64,000 bases of DNA from Bacillus gaemokensis (GTDB lineage: Bacteria > Bacillota > Bacilli > Bacillales > Bacillaceae_G), in the NCBI RefSeq assembly GCF_001590835.1, contig NZ_LTAQ01000001.1:635132-699131 (forward strand), given 5' to 3'. The notes beneath the pieces are model-generated. The model searched no databases and had not been told where the DNA came from. It was given only the letters and a program-made list of their open reading frames with translations. Every line of letters begins with the position of its first letter. Position 1 is the first letter of the stretch. Of the stretch, positions 17,811 through 26,104 are shown one piece after another. A program made the translations under genes and the position numbers.

Positions 17811-18452
17811 TCACCCTCTCTTTTTACTCACGGCTACTCCATCACCAATTGGGAAAATGGTTGTGTCATATCCTTCATGGTTCATAAGCCATTCATTGTA
17901 CGTCTTAATACGACGAATCAAACCACGTGTACGTCTATTTTCGATTTTCTCTTTTGTCGTTACAAGTCCATGGTACATAACATTATCTGAAATAATGACA
18001 CCACCAGGATTTAATAATGGCTCATATAAGTCAAAGAAACGACGGTATTGTCCTTTTGCTGCATCAATAAAAATAACGTCGAATGTTCCATGTTCCTTCA
18101 CTTGTTCGCCCGTTTCTAATGCATCTCCATAAATAACTGAAATGCGTTCTTTCACAGAAGAACGCTCTATATATTCAAGTGCTTTTTCATATCGATCGCT
18201 ATTGCGTTCTACTGTCACAATACGCGAATTTGGAATTGCTTGCATCATACGAATACTAGAATAACCAATCGCTGTTCCAAGTTCTAATATACTTGTTGGT
18301 CCAATTAACCGTAAGAATTGCAACATAAATTCCATCCCAAGACGATCCATAATTGGCACATGATTTTCACTTGCGTACTGTTCCATTTCAAGAATAAGTT
18401 TATCTTTCGGATCAATAAATGATAATAGGTACTCGTTAACTGCATCCTCCAT
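17811..18452 (-). CDS. trmR: tRNA 5-hydroxyuridine methyltransferase TrmR
   Basis: 213-residue class I O-methyltransferase of the catechol-OMT-like family: motif I ILELGTAIGYSS near 56-67, VERNSDRYEKA, DVIFIDAAKGQYRRFFDLYEPLL with metal-binding Asp, and GGVIISDNVMYHG. B. subtilis YrrM is TrmR, converting ho5U34 to 5-methoxyuridine using SAM, and the TrhP1/TrhP2 genes that make its substrate follow directly. First gene of the cluster. Confidence 0.9.
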   Translation of the reverse strand: MEDAVNEYLLSFIDPKDKLILEMEQYASENHVPIMDRLGMEFMLQFLRLIGPTSILELGTAIGYSSIRMMQAIPNSRIVTVERNSDRYEKALEYIERSSVKERISVIYGDALETGEQVKEHGTFDVIFIDAAKGQYRRFFDLYEPLLNPGGVIISDNVMYHGLVTTKEKIENRRTRGLIRRIKTYNEWLMNHEGYDTTIFPIGDGVAVSKKRG

Positions 18453-18530
18453 AAATGGTCCTCCTTATTTACATGGAGAAGTGCCTCTATGACGTGTCAG
18501 TCTTTGTCTTTTCACACATAGAATGCAATA

Positions 18531-18562
18531 AAAATACAAGCCAGCTTTACCCTTAGCTTGTA
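18531..18562 (-). terminator. Possible second terminator between mltG and trmR
   Basis: TACAAGC/GCTTGTA stem with a 14-nt interior, followed by TTTTTAT on the minus strand. It backs up the stronger hairpin at 18625. Confidence 0.5.
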
Positions 18563-18624
18563 CGTCCCGTTTTGATATTAAAAACGATTCTTCTGCCAGT
18601 TTTTAACCCGATATATTTTACCAT

Positions 18625-18662
18625 AAAAAAGAGGGATATGCGACCCTTTTCGCTCTCCCTCC
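18625..18662 (-). terminator. Terminator after mltG
   Basis: GAGGGA-GAGCG pairs with CGCAT-ATCCCTC (small internal mismatch) and is followed by TTTTTT in the minus direction, 6 nt past the mltG stop. Confidence 0.75.
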
Positions 18663-18667
18663 TATTT

Positions 18668-19738
18668 TCATTTCTTTTGCGTAATATATTTTTGTTTTAA
18701 AGTATTATGTTCTTCTAGTGTTTTAGCATAATACACTTCACCACTTGGTGCTGCTAAGAAATAGTAATAATCTGTTTGAGCAGGTTCTAACGCTGCTTGT
18801 ACAGAATGTTTCCCAGAGTTCGCAATTGGTCCAACTGGCAACCCTTTTACAAAATACGTATTATAAGGCGAATTCACTTTTAAATCTTCATATAAGACAC
18901 GTTGTTTATGTTTTCCAAGCGCATATAATACTGTCGGATCTGTTTGTAATGGCATTCCTTTCGCTAACCGATTATAAAAGACGCTAGAAACCTTTTGACG
19001 ATCCGTAAACCCAGTCGCCTCTTCTTCAATTAAAGAAGATAGTGTTAATAGCTGATGAACGTCTAACTGTTTTTCTTTCATTTTCGCTTCATTTTGAACA
19101 ATTAGGGCATTTGTTTTCTCAAGCATCACCGTCACAATTTCTTCTAAAGCTGTATCTTTTTTATAGAAAGAATATGTTGCTGGATATAAATAGCCTTCTA
19201 ACGGATATTTAATATTGCCATCAAAAATTTTATTCGTTAATAATACGGGATATTTTTGCTGCATCTTTTGAACAAATGCCTTATCGTTTAATTGGCGAAC
19301 AACATCTTCCTTTTTCCATTTCAGTTCCTTCGCAATCATATCGGCGATTTCAACAACTTGTGCGCCTTCTTTAATCGTCAATTTATATGCAACTGGACGA
19401 TGTACATTACCTGATGACATTTGTTCCATTACATCATCCACACTCATCGATGAATTTAATAAATATGTACCAGCTTGCAAGTTTTTAGATTTTGCTTTGG
19501 CATAAAAGCTAAATACTGTACCATTTTTAATAGCACCTTTTTCTTCCAAAACCTCTCCAATTTTACTTGTTGATGACCCTTTTGGAATTTCTACTTCAAT
19601 TTCTTTTTTATTTCCACTATCCACTGGTTGTAACGCGGATGAAATATATGCATAGACTGAACCGCAAACTACAATTAGTGCAATAATAACAATTAAAAGC
19701 CCACGTCTATACTTCTTCTTCGCTTGATTTTCTAACAA
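18668..19738 (-). CDS. mltG: Endolytic murein transglycosylase MltG
   Basis: 356 residues. One transmembrane helix at about 13-33 after a basic N-terminus; extracytoplasmic LysM-like subdomain at about 45-110, then the YceG catalytic domain with the active-site Glu in LSSLIEEEATG near 240 and the motif GMPLQTDPTVLYALG. The C-terminal YYYFLAAPSGEVYYAKTLEEH is family-typical. Cleaves nascent glycan strands to set their length. The B. subtilis orthologue YrrL sits in the same position, upstream of yrrM. Confidence 0.93.
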   Translation of the reverse strand: MLENQAKKKYRRGLLIVIIALIVVCGSVYAYISSALQPVDSGNKKEIEVEIPKGSSTSKIGEVLEEKGAIKNGTVFSFYAKAKSKNLQAGTYLLNSSMSVDDVMEQMSSGNVHRPVAYKLTIKEGAQVVEIADMIAKELKWKKEDVVRQLNDKAFVQKMQQKYPVLLTNKIFDGNIKYPLEGYLYPATYSFYKKDTALEEIVTVMLEKTNALIVQNEAKMKEKQLDVHQLLTLSSLIEEEATGFTDRQKVSSVFYNRLAKGMPLQTDPTVLYALGKHKQRVLYEDLKVNSPYNTYFVKGLPVGPIANSGKHSVQAALEPAQTDYYYFLAAPSGEVYYAKTLEEHNTLKQKYITQKK

Positions 19739-19920
19739 AGTTCTTCCTCCTTATTCAATTGTAGACCATATGTATCTACTCTATACAGCATCCTACAAAA
19801 TCGCGACAAATACACCTATCGTTTCTAGACAGGCATTTTATTTTTTCTGCAATCCGTCTTATTATACTATAAACAATTATGTAGTTTCGACAAAAAATCT
19901 GTCATTTTGCACATGAATAA

Positions 19921-19954
19921 AAAAAAGATGGACTGTATGCACAGCCCATCTTTT
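19921..19954 (-). terminator. Terminator after yrzB
   Basis: AAAGATGGaCTGT/ACAGcCCATCTTT stem, 4-nt loop, followed by a T run on the minus strand; ends the ireB-ruvX-yrzB unit. Confidence 0.8.
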
Positions 19955-19961
19955 AAATGAA

Positions 19962-20246
19962 TTACTCTTGACCTTCTTCTTCTTCAGCAAGCGTGTTAAA
20001 CATTTCTTGCACCATTTCCCACTCTTCTTCAGATTCGATCGGAAGTAATGTTCCACCTGACTCTTCTTCATTTTGCTCAAAAGCCATTGCGTCATAAATT
20101 TGCTCGCCATCTTCGTCAACCTCACCGATTGGAGAGAAGACTACATAAGATTTCTTGCCAAATTTTTCAGCATCAAAAGTGAAAATAATTTCACATAAAT
20201 GTTCGTTTCCTTTTTCGTCTACAATTGTAATTTGATTTTCTTCCAT
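19962..20246 (-). CDS. yrzB: DUF1292 protein YrzB
   Basis: 94 residues from MEENQITIVDEKGNEHLCEI. Very acidic, no membrane segment, with the DUF1292 pattern FTFDAEKFGKKSYVVFSP and an EEEWEMVQEMFNTL helix before an Asp/Glu-rich tail. GAGGTGA precedes this ATG, and the in-frame GTG 9 nt earlier lies inside that site. Part of the conserved ireB-ruvX-yrzB cluster found throughout Firmicutes. Function unknown. Confidence 0.9.
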   Translation of the reverse strand: MEENQITIVDEKGNEHLCEIIFTFDAEKFGKKSYVVFSPIGEVDEDGEQIYDAMAFEQNEEESGGTLLPIESEEEWEMVQEMFNTLAEEEEGQE

Positions 20247-20258
20247 TCTGGTCACCTC

Positions 20259-20672
20259 TTATTTGCTATCTAAATATCCTTGTAAAATCACGACTGCTGC
20301 CATCTTATCAATGACTTGCTTTCGTTTTTTTCGGCTTACATCAGCCGAAATGAGCAGACGTTCGGCTGCCATTGTTGACAGACGCTCATCCCACAGTACA
20401 ACTTCCAATTGTAACAGCTCCCGTAGGCTTTGTGCAAATTGTTGGCAAGCTTCACCACGTGGTCCAATTGTACCATTCATGTTTTTTGGCAATCCTACTA
20501 CTATCTTGTCCACATTGTACTGTTTTACTAACTCAGAAATACGATCAAAACCGAAATTTCCTCGTTCTTCATTGATTTTAATCGTTTCTAAGCCTTGTGC
20601 TGTCCAGCCCATTTCATCACTGATCGCAACACCTACTGTTTTTGTACCAACATCTAAACCTAATATCCGCAT
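20259..20672 (-). CDS. ruvX: Holliday junction resolvase-like protein RuvX/YqgF
   Basis: 137 residues, RNase H fold. Catalytic-type residues: Asp in [13 protein letters not shown] near 6, the Glu/Asp-region [11 protein letters not shown], and [12 protein letters not shown] with an Asp near 97, followed by the D of [15 protein letters not shown]. YqgF proteins resolve junctions or mature the 16S rRNA 5' end, depending on species. Encoded 3 nt after ireB. Confidence 0.93.
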   Translation of the reverse strand: MRILGLDVGTKTVGVAISDEMGWTAQGLETIKINEERGNFGFDRISELVKQYNVDKIVVGLPKNMNGTIGPRGEACQQFAQSLRELLQLEVVLWDERLSTMAAERLLISADVSRKKRKQVIDKMAAVVILQGYLDSK

Positions 20673-20675
20673 AAA

Positions 20676-20942
20676 CTACTCCTCACGATGATGTTTCAAG
20701 TAAGACTTCACAAGCTCTTCAATTAGTTCATCACGCTCTAACTTGCGAATAATGTTTCGTGCATCTTTATGACGAGGTATGTATGCTGGATCTCCACTTA
20801 ATAAATAACCGACAATTTGGTTAATCGGATTATACCCTTTTTCTTGAAGTGCATCATACACAGTTAAAAGTACATCATTTACATGGACACTCTGTTTTTC
20901 ATCTTGAAAGTTAAACTTCATTGTTTTATCAAAACCGTCCAT
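20676..20942 (-). CDS. ireB: IreB-family regulatory phosphoprotein
   Basis: 88 residues from [16 protein letters not shown], the same length as B. subtilis YrzL; GAGGTG lies just upstream. Conserved blocks: [36 protein letters not shown] and [18 protein letters not shown]. In enterococci IreB is phosphorylated on N-terminal Thr by the PASTA kinase IreK and limits cephalosporin resistance; a Thr is present at position 7 here. Cytoplasmic. First gene of the ireB-ruvX-yrzB cluster. Confidence 0.9.
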   Translation of the reverse strand: MDGFDKTMKFNFQDEKQSVHVNDVLLTVYDALQEKGYNPINQIVGYLLSGDPAYIPRHKDARNIIRKLERDELIEELVKSYLKHHREE

Positions 20943-21020
20943 TTTAAGCACCTCACTTATAAGTAGTAAGTATAGGGAGAAGAATCTCTCCTCCCCCTAC
21001 TATTGTACACTACTCTCTTA

Positions 21021-23663
21021 TTATTTTGAAACAGATTTAACGTACTCTTCTACAACTGCTAACGCTTCATCCACTTGTGCTGGATTTTTACCGCCTGCTT
21101 GAGCCATGTCAGGACGGCCTCCACCGCCTCCACCACAGCGAGAAGCAACTTCTTTCACAAGTTTACCTGCATGGTAACCTTGGCTAATTAAATCTTTCGT
21201 TACACCTGCTAAGATATTTACTTTATCATCGTTTACAGCTACTAATACAACAACCGCAGACTCTAATTTATTTTTAAGGTCGTCCATCATTGTACGTAAG
21301 TTATTCATATCTGCAACATTTACTTTTGTTGCTAATACATTCACTCCATCAACTGTACGTACTGAATCTGTTAAGTTTCCTGCTTCAATATTGCTCAATT
21401 TAGCAGCAAGAGATTCGTTCTCTTTTTGAAGTTGTTTCACTTCTGCAAATAGGCCATCTACTCTTGTTAAAATATCTTTCGGATTTGTTTTCATTTTTCC
21501 TGCAGCTTCTTTTAACAACCCTACTTGATCGTTCATTAGTTCGTATGCAGATTTACCTGTTACTGCCTCAATACGGCGCGTTCCTGCTCCGATACCTGAC
21601 TCAGCAACAATTTTGAAAATACCGATAGATGCTGTGTTATCAACATGGCAACCACCACAAAGTTCTAAGCTGTAATCGCCAACTTGAACAACGCGTACAA
21701 CATCTCCGTATTTTTCACCGAATAATGCCATTGCACCCATTTCTTTTGCTTCTTCAATTGATTTTTGAGAAATGGCAACATCAATACTTTCCCAAATTTT
21801 CTCGTTTACAATACGCTCAATTTTTTCTAATTCGTCAGCTTGTACTTGACCGAAGTGAGAGAAGTCAAAGCGTAAACGTTCTGATGTTACAAGGGAACCA
21901 GCTTGGTTAACATGCGTTCCAAGTACATCTTTTAATGCTTGGTGCAAAATATGCGTCGCCGTATGGTTTTTCACAACACTGCTACGGTTTTTCGTATCAA
22001 TAACAGCTTTAACTGCAGCCTCTTTCGTTAATGTTCCTTCTTCTACAACCACTTTGTGTAAGTTTTGACCATTTGGTGCTTTTTGTACGTCTTTTACAAG
22101 AACTTTTACACCGTCAGCAAGAAGATAACCACGGTCTGCAATTTGTCCACCGCTCTCAGCATAGAATGGTGTTACATCAAGCATTAATTGTCCTTCTTCA
22201 CCTACTTGCAAGCTATCTGTATATTCGCCGTTCTTTACAAGTGCAACAACATTACTTTCTGTAGCAACTGTACCGTAACCAACGAATTCACTTGCTACTT
22301 TAACTTCTCCGAGTACGCCACCTTGAACTTGCATAGAATCAACATCTTGACGAGCAGCACGTGCACGCTCACGTTGTTTTTCCATCTCTGCTTCAAAACC
22401 TGCATGATCAACTGTCATACCAGCTTCTTCTGCATATTCTTCTGTTAACTCAATTGGGAATCCGTATGTGTCATATAAACGGAATGCATCTGCTCCAGAA
22501 ATAACAGTTGTTTTTTCTTCTTTCGCTTTTGCAATCACTTCTGCTAAAATCGCTTCTCCGTCATGCAGTGTTTCATGGAAACGCTCTTCTTCATTTTTCA
22601 CAACGCGTGCAATGAAGTCTTTCTTTTCAAGAACTTCTGGATAGAAGTCTTTCATTACTTCTCCAACAACCGGTACTAATTCATACATAAATGGACGATT
22701 GATGTTTAATTTCTTCGCATAACGTACAGCGCGGCGTAATAAACGACGTAATACATAGCCACGGCCTTCATTAGAAGGAAGCGCTCCATCACCAACAGCA
22801 AATGTTACTGTACGAATATGGTCAGCGATTACTTTAAATGCCATATCTTTTTCTGCATCACCATCACGATACTTCTCGCCAGAAATTGATTCTGTTGCAC
22901 CAATCATTGGCATAAATAGGTCTGTATCAAAGTTTGTAGGTACATCTTGAACGATAGATGTCATACGCTCTAGACCCATACCTGTATCGATGTTTTTCTT
23001 AGGAAGTGGCGTATATGAGCCATCCGGATTATGATTAAATTGAGAGAATACAAGGTTCCATACTTCTAAGTAACGCTCGTTTTCTCCGCCTGGATATAAT
23101 TCTGGGTCACTAAAATCGTTACCGTAAGCTTCACCGCGGTCATAGAAAATTTCTGTATTTGGTCCACTTGGTCCTTCTCCAATATCCCAGAAGTTTTCTT
23201 CTAAACGAATGATGCGCTCTTTTGGAACGCCCATTTTTTCATTCCAAATTGTAAATGCTTCTTCATCCTCTGGATGGATCGTAACAGATAGTAATTCTTT
23301 TTCGAATCCAATCCATTTGTCGCTTGTTAAAAACTCCCAAGCCCATGTAATTGCTTCTTCTTTAAAGTAGTCGCCAATTGAGAAGTTTCCTAACATTTCA
23401 AAGAATGTATGGTGACGAGCTGTTTTCCCAACGTTTTCAATATCATTTGTACGAATTGATTTTTGTGCGTTTGTAATACGTGGGTTTTGCGGGATTACAC
23501 GACCATCAAAATATTTCTTTAATGTCGCTACACCACTGTTGATCCATAAAAGAGATGGATCCTCGTGCGGAACTAATGATGCACTTGGTTCAATTGCATG
23601 CCCTTTTTCCTCAAAAAAGTCTAAAAACATTTGACGAATTTGTGCGCCTGTTAATTGTTTCAT
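21021..23663 (-). CDS. alaS: Alanyl-tRNA synthetase
   Basis: 880 residues, full length. N-terminal class II aminoacylation core ([48 protein letters not shown]), the editing domain with zinc-site residues [12 protein letters not shown] and CGGCHV, and the C-terminal dimerisation/DHHA1 domain with [18 protein letters not shown]. Charges tRNA-Ala and hydrolyses mischarged Ser/Gly. Expression is controlled by a T-box leader upstream. ATG preceded by AGGAGG. Confidence 0.98.
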   Translation of the reverse strand: MKQLTGAQIRQMFLDFFEEKGHAIEPSASLVPHEDPSLLWINSGVATLKKYFDGRVIPQNPRITNAQKSIRTNDIENVGKTARHHTFFEMLGNFSIGDYFKEEAITWAWEFLTSDKWIGFEKELLSVTIHPEDEEAFTIWNEKMGVPKERIIRLEENFWDIGEGPSGPNTEIFYDRGEAYGNDFSDPELYPGGENERYLEVWNLVFSQFNHNPDGSYTPLPKKNIDTGMGLERMTSIVQDVPTNFDTDLFMPMIGATESISGEKYRDGDAEKDMAFKVIADHIRTVTFAVGDGALPSNEGRGYVLRRLLRRAVRYAKKLNINRPFMYELVPVVGEVMKDFYPEVLEKKDFIARVVKNEEERFHETLHDGEAILAEVIAKAKEEKTTVISGADAFRLYDTYGFPIELTEEYAEEAGMTVDHAGFEAEMEKQRERARAARQDVDSMQVQGGVLGEVKVASEFVGYGTVATESNVVALVKNGEYTDSLQVGEEGQLMLDVTPFYAESGGQIADRGYLLADGVKVLVKDVQKAPNGQNLHKVVVEEGTLTKEAAVKAVIDTKNRSSVVKNHTATHILHQALKDVLGTHVNQAGSLVTSERLRFDFSHFGQVQADELEKIERIVNEKIWESIDVAISQKSIEEAKEMGAMALFGEKYGDVVRVVQVGDYSLELCGGCHVDNTASIGIFKIVAESGIGAGTRRIEAVTGKSAYELMNDQVGLLKEAAGKMKTNPKDILTRVDGLFAEVKQLQKENESLAAKLSNIEAGNLTDSVRTVDGVNVLATKVNVADMNNLRTMMDDLKNKLESAVVVLVAVNDDKVNILAGVTKDLISQGYHAGKLVKEVASRCGGGGGGRPDMAQAGGKNPAQVDEALAVVEEYVKSVSK

Positions 23664-23694
23664 CTATATTTCCTCCTTTAAGAAATTCCATAAA

Positions 23695-24036
23695 AAACAA
23701 AAAACTCCCGTCCCTATAAAAGGGACGAGAGTTAACTCGCGATACCACCCTAATTATGAAATAAAAAGCAGAAGCGTCTTGCTTTTAGACGCTGAAGCTA
23801 GATTGCATATCATAACAATATGCATTTATTTCATCACCTCATGGTGCCGTAACGTGGCAAGACGGCAGTGATTAGCTGCTCTCAGGATTAGCGTTCTGTT
23901 ACCCTTCATTTAAAACTTCTTTCAGCCGATGGAAGTTTCTCTCTAAAAATGGACTGTAACATACTCGTTCCGTCATCAATTTAAAATCATACATGATACG
24001 TTTTGATATATAAACTTATATAAGTTTATCCTATAT
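23695..24036 (-). ncRNA. T-box riboswitch leader of alaS
   Basis: The T-box sequence AGGGTGGTATCGCGAG lies at 23751-23736, followed by a terminator stem (CTCTCGTCCC with GGGACGGGAG, 23702-23732) and a T run. On the 3' side of stem I, AACGCTAAT at about 23894-23886 offers GCT (Ala) followed by A as specifier, matching the downstream gene. Uncharged tRNA-Ala would favour antitermination. Confidence 0.9.
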
Positions 24037-24042
24037 GCCAAA

Positions 24043-24071
24043 ATTGTAGCGAATCCGTTTCCATTTGTCAA
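24043..24071 (-). promoter_or_regulatory. alaS promoter
   Basis: Minus strand TTGACA (24071-24066), 17-bp spacer, TACAAT (24048-24043). The -35 overlaps the last codons of the permease gene. A 20-bp perfect palindrome (24010-24029) lies just after the predicted start site. Confidence 0.85.
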
Positions 24072-25126
24072 TGTTTCCAAAGCGGCTTTATATGAACAAT
24101 CACTGTACGTACCACTGCTAAAATAGGGACGGCTATTAAAAGACCTATAATCCCACCAATTTCCCCTCCAATAAGAAGAGCGAGCATAATAATAACTGGG
24201 TGCATACGTAATGATTTCCCCACAATATACGGTGATAGAATGTTACTTTCAACAAATTGTAAAATCGCAAGTGCGATACCTGCTTTGATAAAAAGATTCG
24301 TGGATATCGTCGCTGCAATCATCAAAGTTGGGATTGCACCTAAAATAGGGCCAAAGTACGGGATAATGTCTGTAACCCCTACAATAATCCCAAGTAAAAG
24401 CGGATACTTCATACCGATAAACCAAAAAGAAAGAGCAGATACTCCTCCTAATACTAAACAAACAAATAATTGTCCTCGAATATAACTTCCAAGCGACTTG
24501 TCAATTTCCTTTGCTAAAACTTGTCCTGTACTACGCCATTTACTCGGAACAAGTTTCCAAAAAACATGATAAAACTCCCCATAGTCTTTTAATATGTAAA
24601 ATACAATGAACGGAATTAAGAAAATAATCAGCAATGAATCCAGTACACCACGCGCTGTACTCATCACTTTATTTAAAAGCGCTTGTATCTTCGTTTCAAT
24701 ACCGACAAAGATTTGTTTTACTTTCTCATGAATAAAGTCCGGGAAATTCGCAGTCTGTTCTGTTACTCCATCCATCCAAGAATCATACATTTTCATAAAC
24801 TGTGGAAACTGCTCATTAATTTCTTGTAACTGTGCAATCACAATCGGTGTTCCTTTATAAATCCCATAGCCGAGACCACCAAAAAAGAGAATATAAATAA
24901 GCAAAATAGCAAGTGTTCGCGGCATTCCTTTTTCATGTAATTTTTCAATTAAGGGATGCAATAAATAGGCAATAAAACACGCAATAAAAAATGGTGTAAT
25001 CGCTACTTTAAATACGAATATAATTGGTGCCCATAGTGGTTTTATCTTTAAAAAGACAAGCAAGCAAAGAAAGACTAATAACAATAAACCTAATCGATAG
25101 ATCCAAATGATTTTAAGATTCTTCAC
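24068..25126 (-). CDS. yrrI: AI-2E-family membrane permease (YrrI)
   Basis: 352 residues from a GTG (MKNLKIIWIYRLG), chosen because GGAGG lies 8 nt upstream; an ATG 18 nt earlier is inside that site. About seven to eight hydrophobic segments with a long central soluble portion (about 90-150) and the family motifs TPFFIACFIAYLLHPLIE, GVTDIIPYFGPILGAIPT and SPYIVGKSLRMHPVIIMLALLIGG. The family includes TqsA-like exporters and Na+/H+ antiporters, so substrate is unknown. Immediately upstream of alaS, as in B. subtilis. Confidence 0.88.
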   Translation of the reverse strand: MKNLKIIWIYRLGLLLLVFLCLLVFLKIKPLWAPIIFVFKVAITPFFIACFIAYLLHPLIEKLHEKGMPRTLAILLIYILFFGGLGYGIYKGTPIVIAQLQEINEQFPQFMKMYDSWMDGVTEQTANFPDFIHEKVKQIFVGIETKIQALLNKVMSTARGVLDSLLIIFLIPFIVFYILKDYGEFYHVFWKLVPSKWRSTGQVLAKEIDKSLGSYIRGQLFVCLVLGGVSALSFWFIGMKYPLLLGIIVGVTDIIPYFGPILGAIPTLMIAATISTNLFIKAGIALAILQFVESNILSPYIVGKSLRMHPVIIMLALLIGGEIGGIIGLLIAVPILAVVRTVIVHIKPLWKH

Positions 25127-25318
25127 ACGAAAAACCTCCTCCATCCTTATTTTGAAAAGAAATAGAGCAGGTTATGTGTAAAACTTTAAAAAAATCACTG
25201 GACTAAAATATTTTTATACGGACCATACTGTTTTTAAAAACCTTACATATATTTAACATACTACGGACAACCACTCGGATTTCTATAGAAAATAAAGATT
25301 ACCGTGAGGGGGAACACT

Positions 25319-25537
25319 ATGACAATTGTTTGGTCTATGTTAATTCTTTCTACACTCTGTATGATTCTAGAATGGGTATGCATCGGTTTTGGTATTTGGA
25401 AAGGATTCTTCACTCGTTCAACGCGAAAAGAACGGGCAAAACAGCTGTGGTATTACGGGGTACTCGGAATTGGATGCTATGGACTTTCTCATCTTTTTTC
25501 AGAAATTGGACTTTTTTATCTATATACAAGCATATAA
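25319..25537 (+). CDS. Small two-helix membrane protein, hypothetical
   Basis: 72 residues from ATG (MTIVWSMLILSTLCMILEW); GAGGGGG lies 6 nt upstream, inside a longer frame that opens at a GTG. Two hydrophobic segments: about 4-28 and 46-70, with a basic loop RSTRKERAKQ between, predicting a hairpin in the membrane. I do not recognise the family. Divergent from yrrI and followed by a strong terminator, so it is a stand-alone gene. Confidence 0.65.
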   Translation: MTIVWSMLILSTLCMILEWVCIGFGIWKGFFTRSTRKERAKQLWYYGVLGIGCYGLSHLFSEIGLFYLYTSI

Positions 25538-25566
25538 AAAACTCCCTAATCATAAGGGAGTTTTTA
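25536..25566. terminator. Bidirectional terminator
   Basis: AAACTCCCT/AGGGAGTTT stem with a short loop, A run before and T run after; serves the convergent small genes at 25319 and 25583. Confidence 0.88.
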
Positions 25567-25582
25567 CATTTTATCAAAATGA

Positions 25583-25711
25583 TTATAGGTAAGACTTAAT
25601 CATTTTACGTGCTTTTTTCATATTGCGTTTTGAAAACATATCCTGTTTACGTGCATATTTATATGCCGCAGCCCCAACACCTAATGCGATTAATGAATTG
25701 CGTACGTTCAA
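25583..25711 (-). CDS. yrzQ: YrzQ-like DUF3918 small protein
   Basis: 42 residues starting at TTG: an N-terminal hydrophobic helix (NSLIALGVGAAAYKYA), then a basic tail KRNMKKARKMIKSYL. AAGGGGG stands 7 nt before the TTG. This length and pattern (GAAAY, then RxMKKxRK) match the DUF3918/YrzQ family, present in the same neighbourhood of B. subtilis. Function unknown. Confidence 0.7.
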   Translation of the reverse strand: MNVRNSLIALGVGAAAYKYARKQDMFSKRNMKKARKMIKSYL

Positions 25712-25729
25712 AGTAAATCCCCCTTTTGA

Positions 25730-25918
25730 TTATCCGATGGTCCGTTCATTCTCATCAAATAAATCATCAAGAGAACTAAGCGAGCCATCTTCTTCTACTT
25801 GATGCGTATGGATTTTCCCCTTTGAAACCGATAATTCAATATAACAATTCCAGCAATAAAATTGGTTGACACCTATTTTTCCAATGTCTTTCCCTTTACA
25901 ATTTGGACAACTGAACAT
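25730..25918 (-). CDS. Small zinc-ribbon protein
   Basis: 62 residues. Two Cys pairs, CPNC at 4-7 and CWNC at about 22-25, with KGKDIGKIGVNQFY between, form a treble-clef or zinc ribbon; the remaining half is acidic (DGSLSSLDDLFDENERT). No catalytic domain. Soluble, probably binding nucleic acid or protein. Function not recognised. Precedes yrzQ by 18 nt, so likely co-transcribed with it. Confidence 0.72.
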   Translation of the reverse strand: MFSCPNCKGKDIGKIGVNQFYCWNCYIELSVSKGKIHTHQVEEDGSLSSLDDLFDENERTIG

Positions 25919-26104
25919 ATGGCTTTCATCTCCTCACAGTCTCCCAGATTCTATTCGCCATTATGTCCAAACTGTATTCATTTATACATGCTAGAACTAT
26001 CTAACACTTTCCTCACTTCTGTCTAAGAATCAACTCGAGTGAGTGGAAATCATAATAATTCAGTGATTTCCGCAATGAAAGTTTCACTATATAATTTCAC
26101 CTTG

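Noticed and set aside
19877-20125. 82-residue minus-strand ORF over yrzB
   Set aside because: Frame-shifted shadow of the acidic yrzB gene (poly-Lys-rich product) and lies across a terminator.
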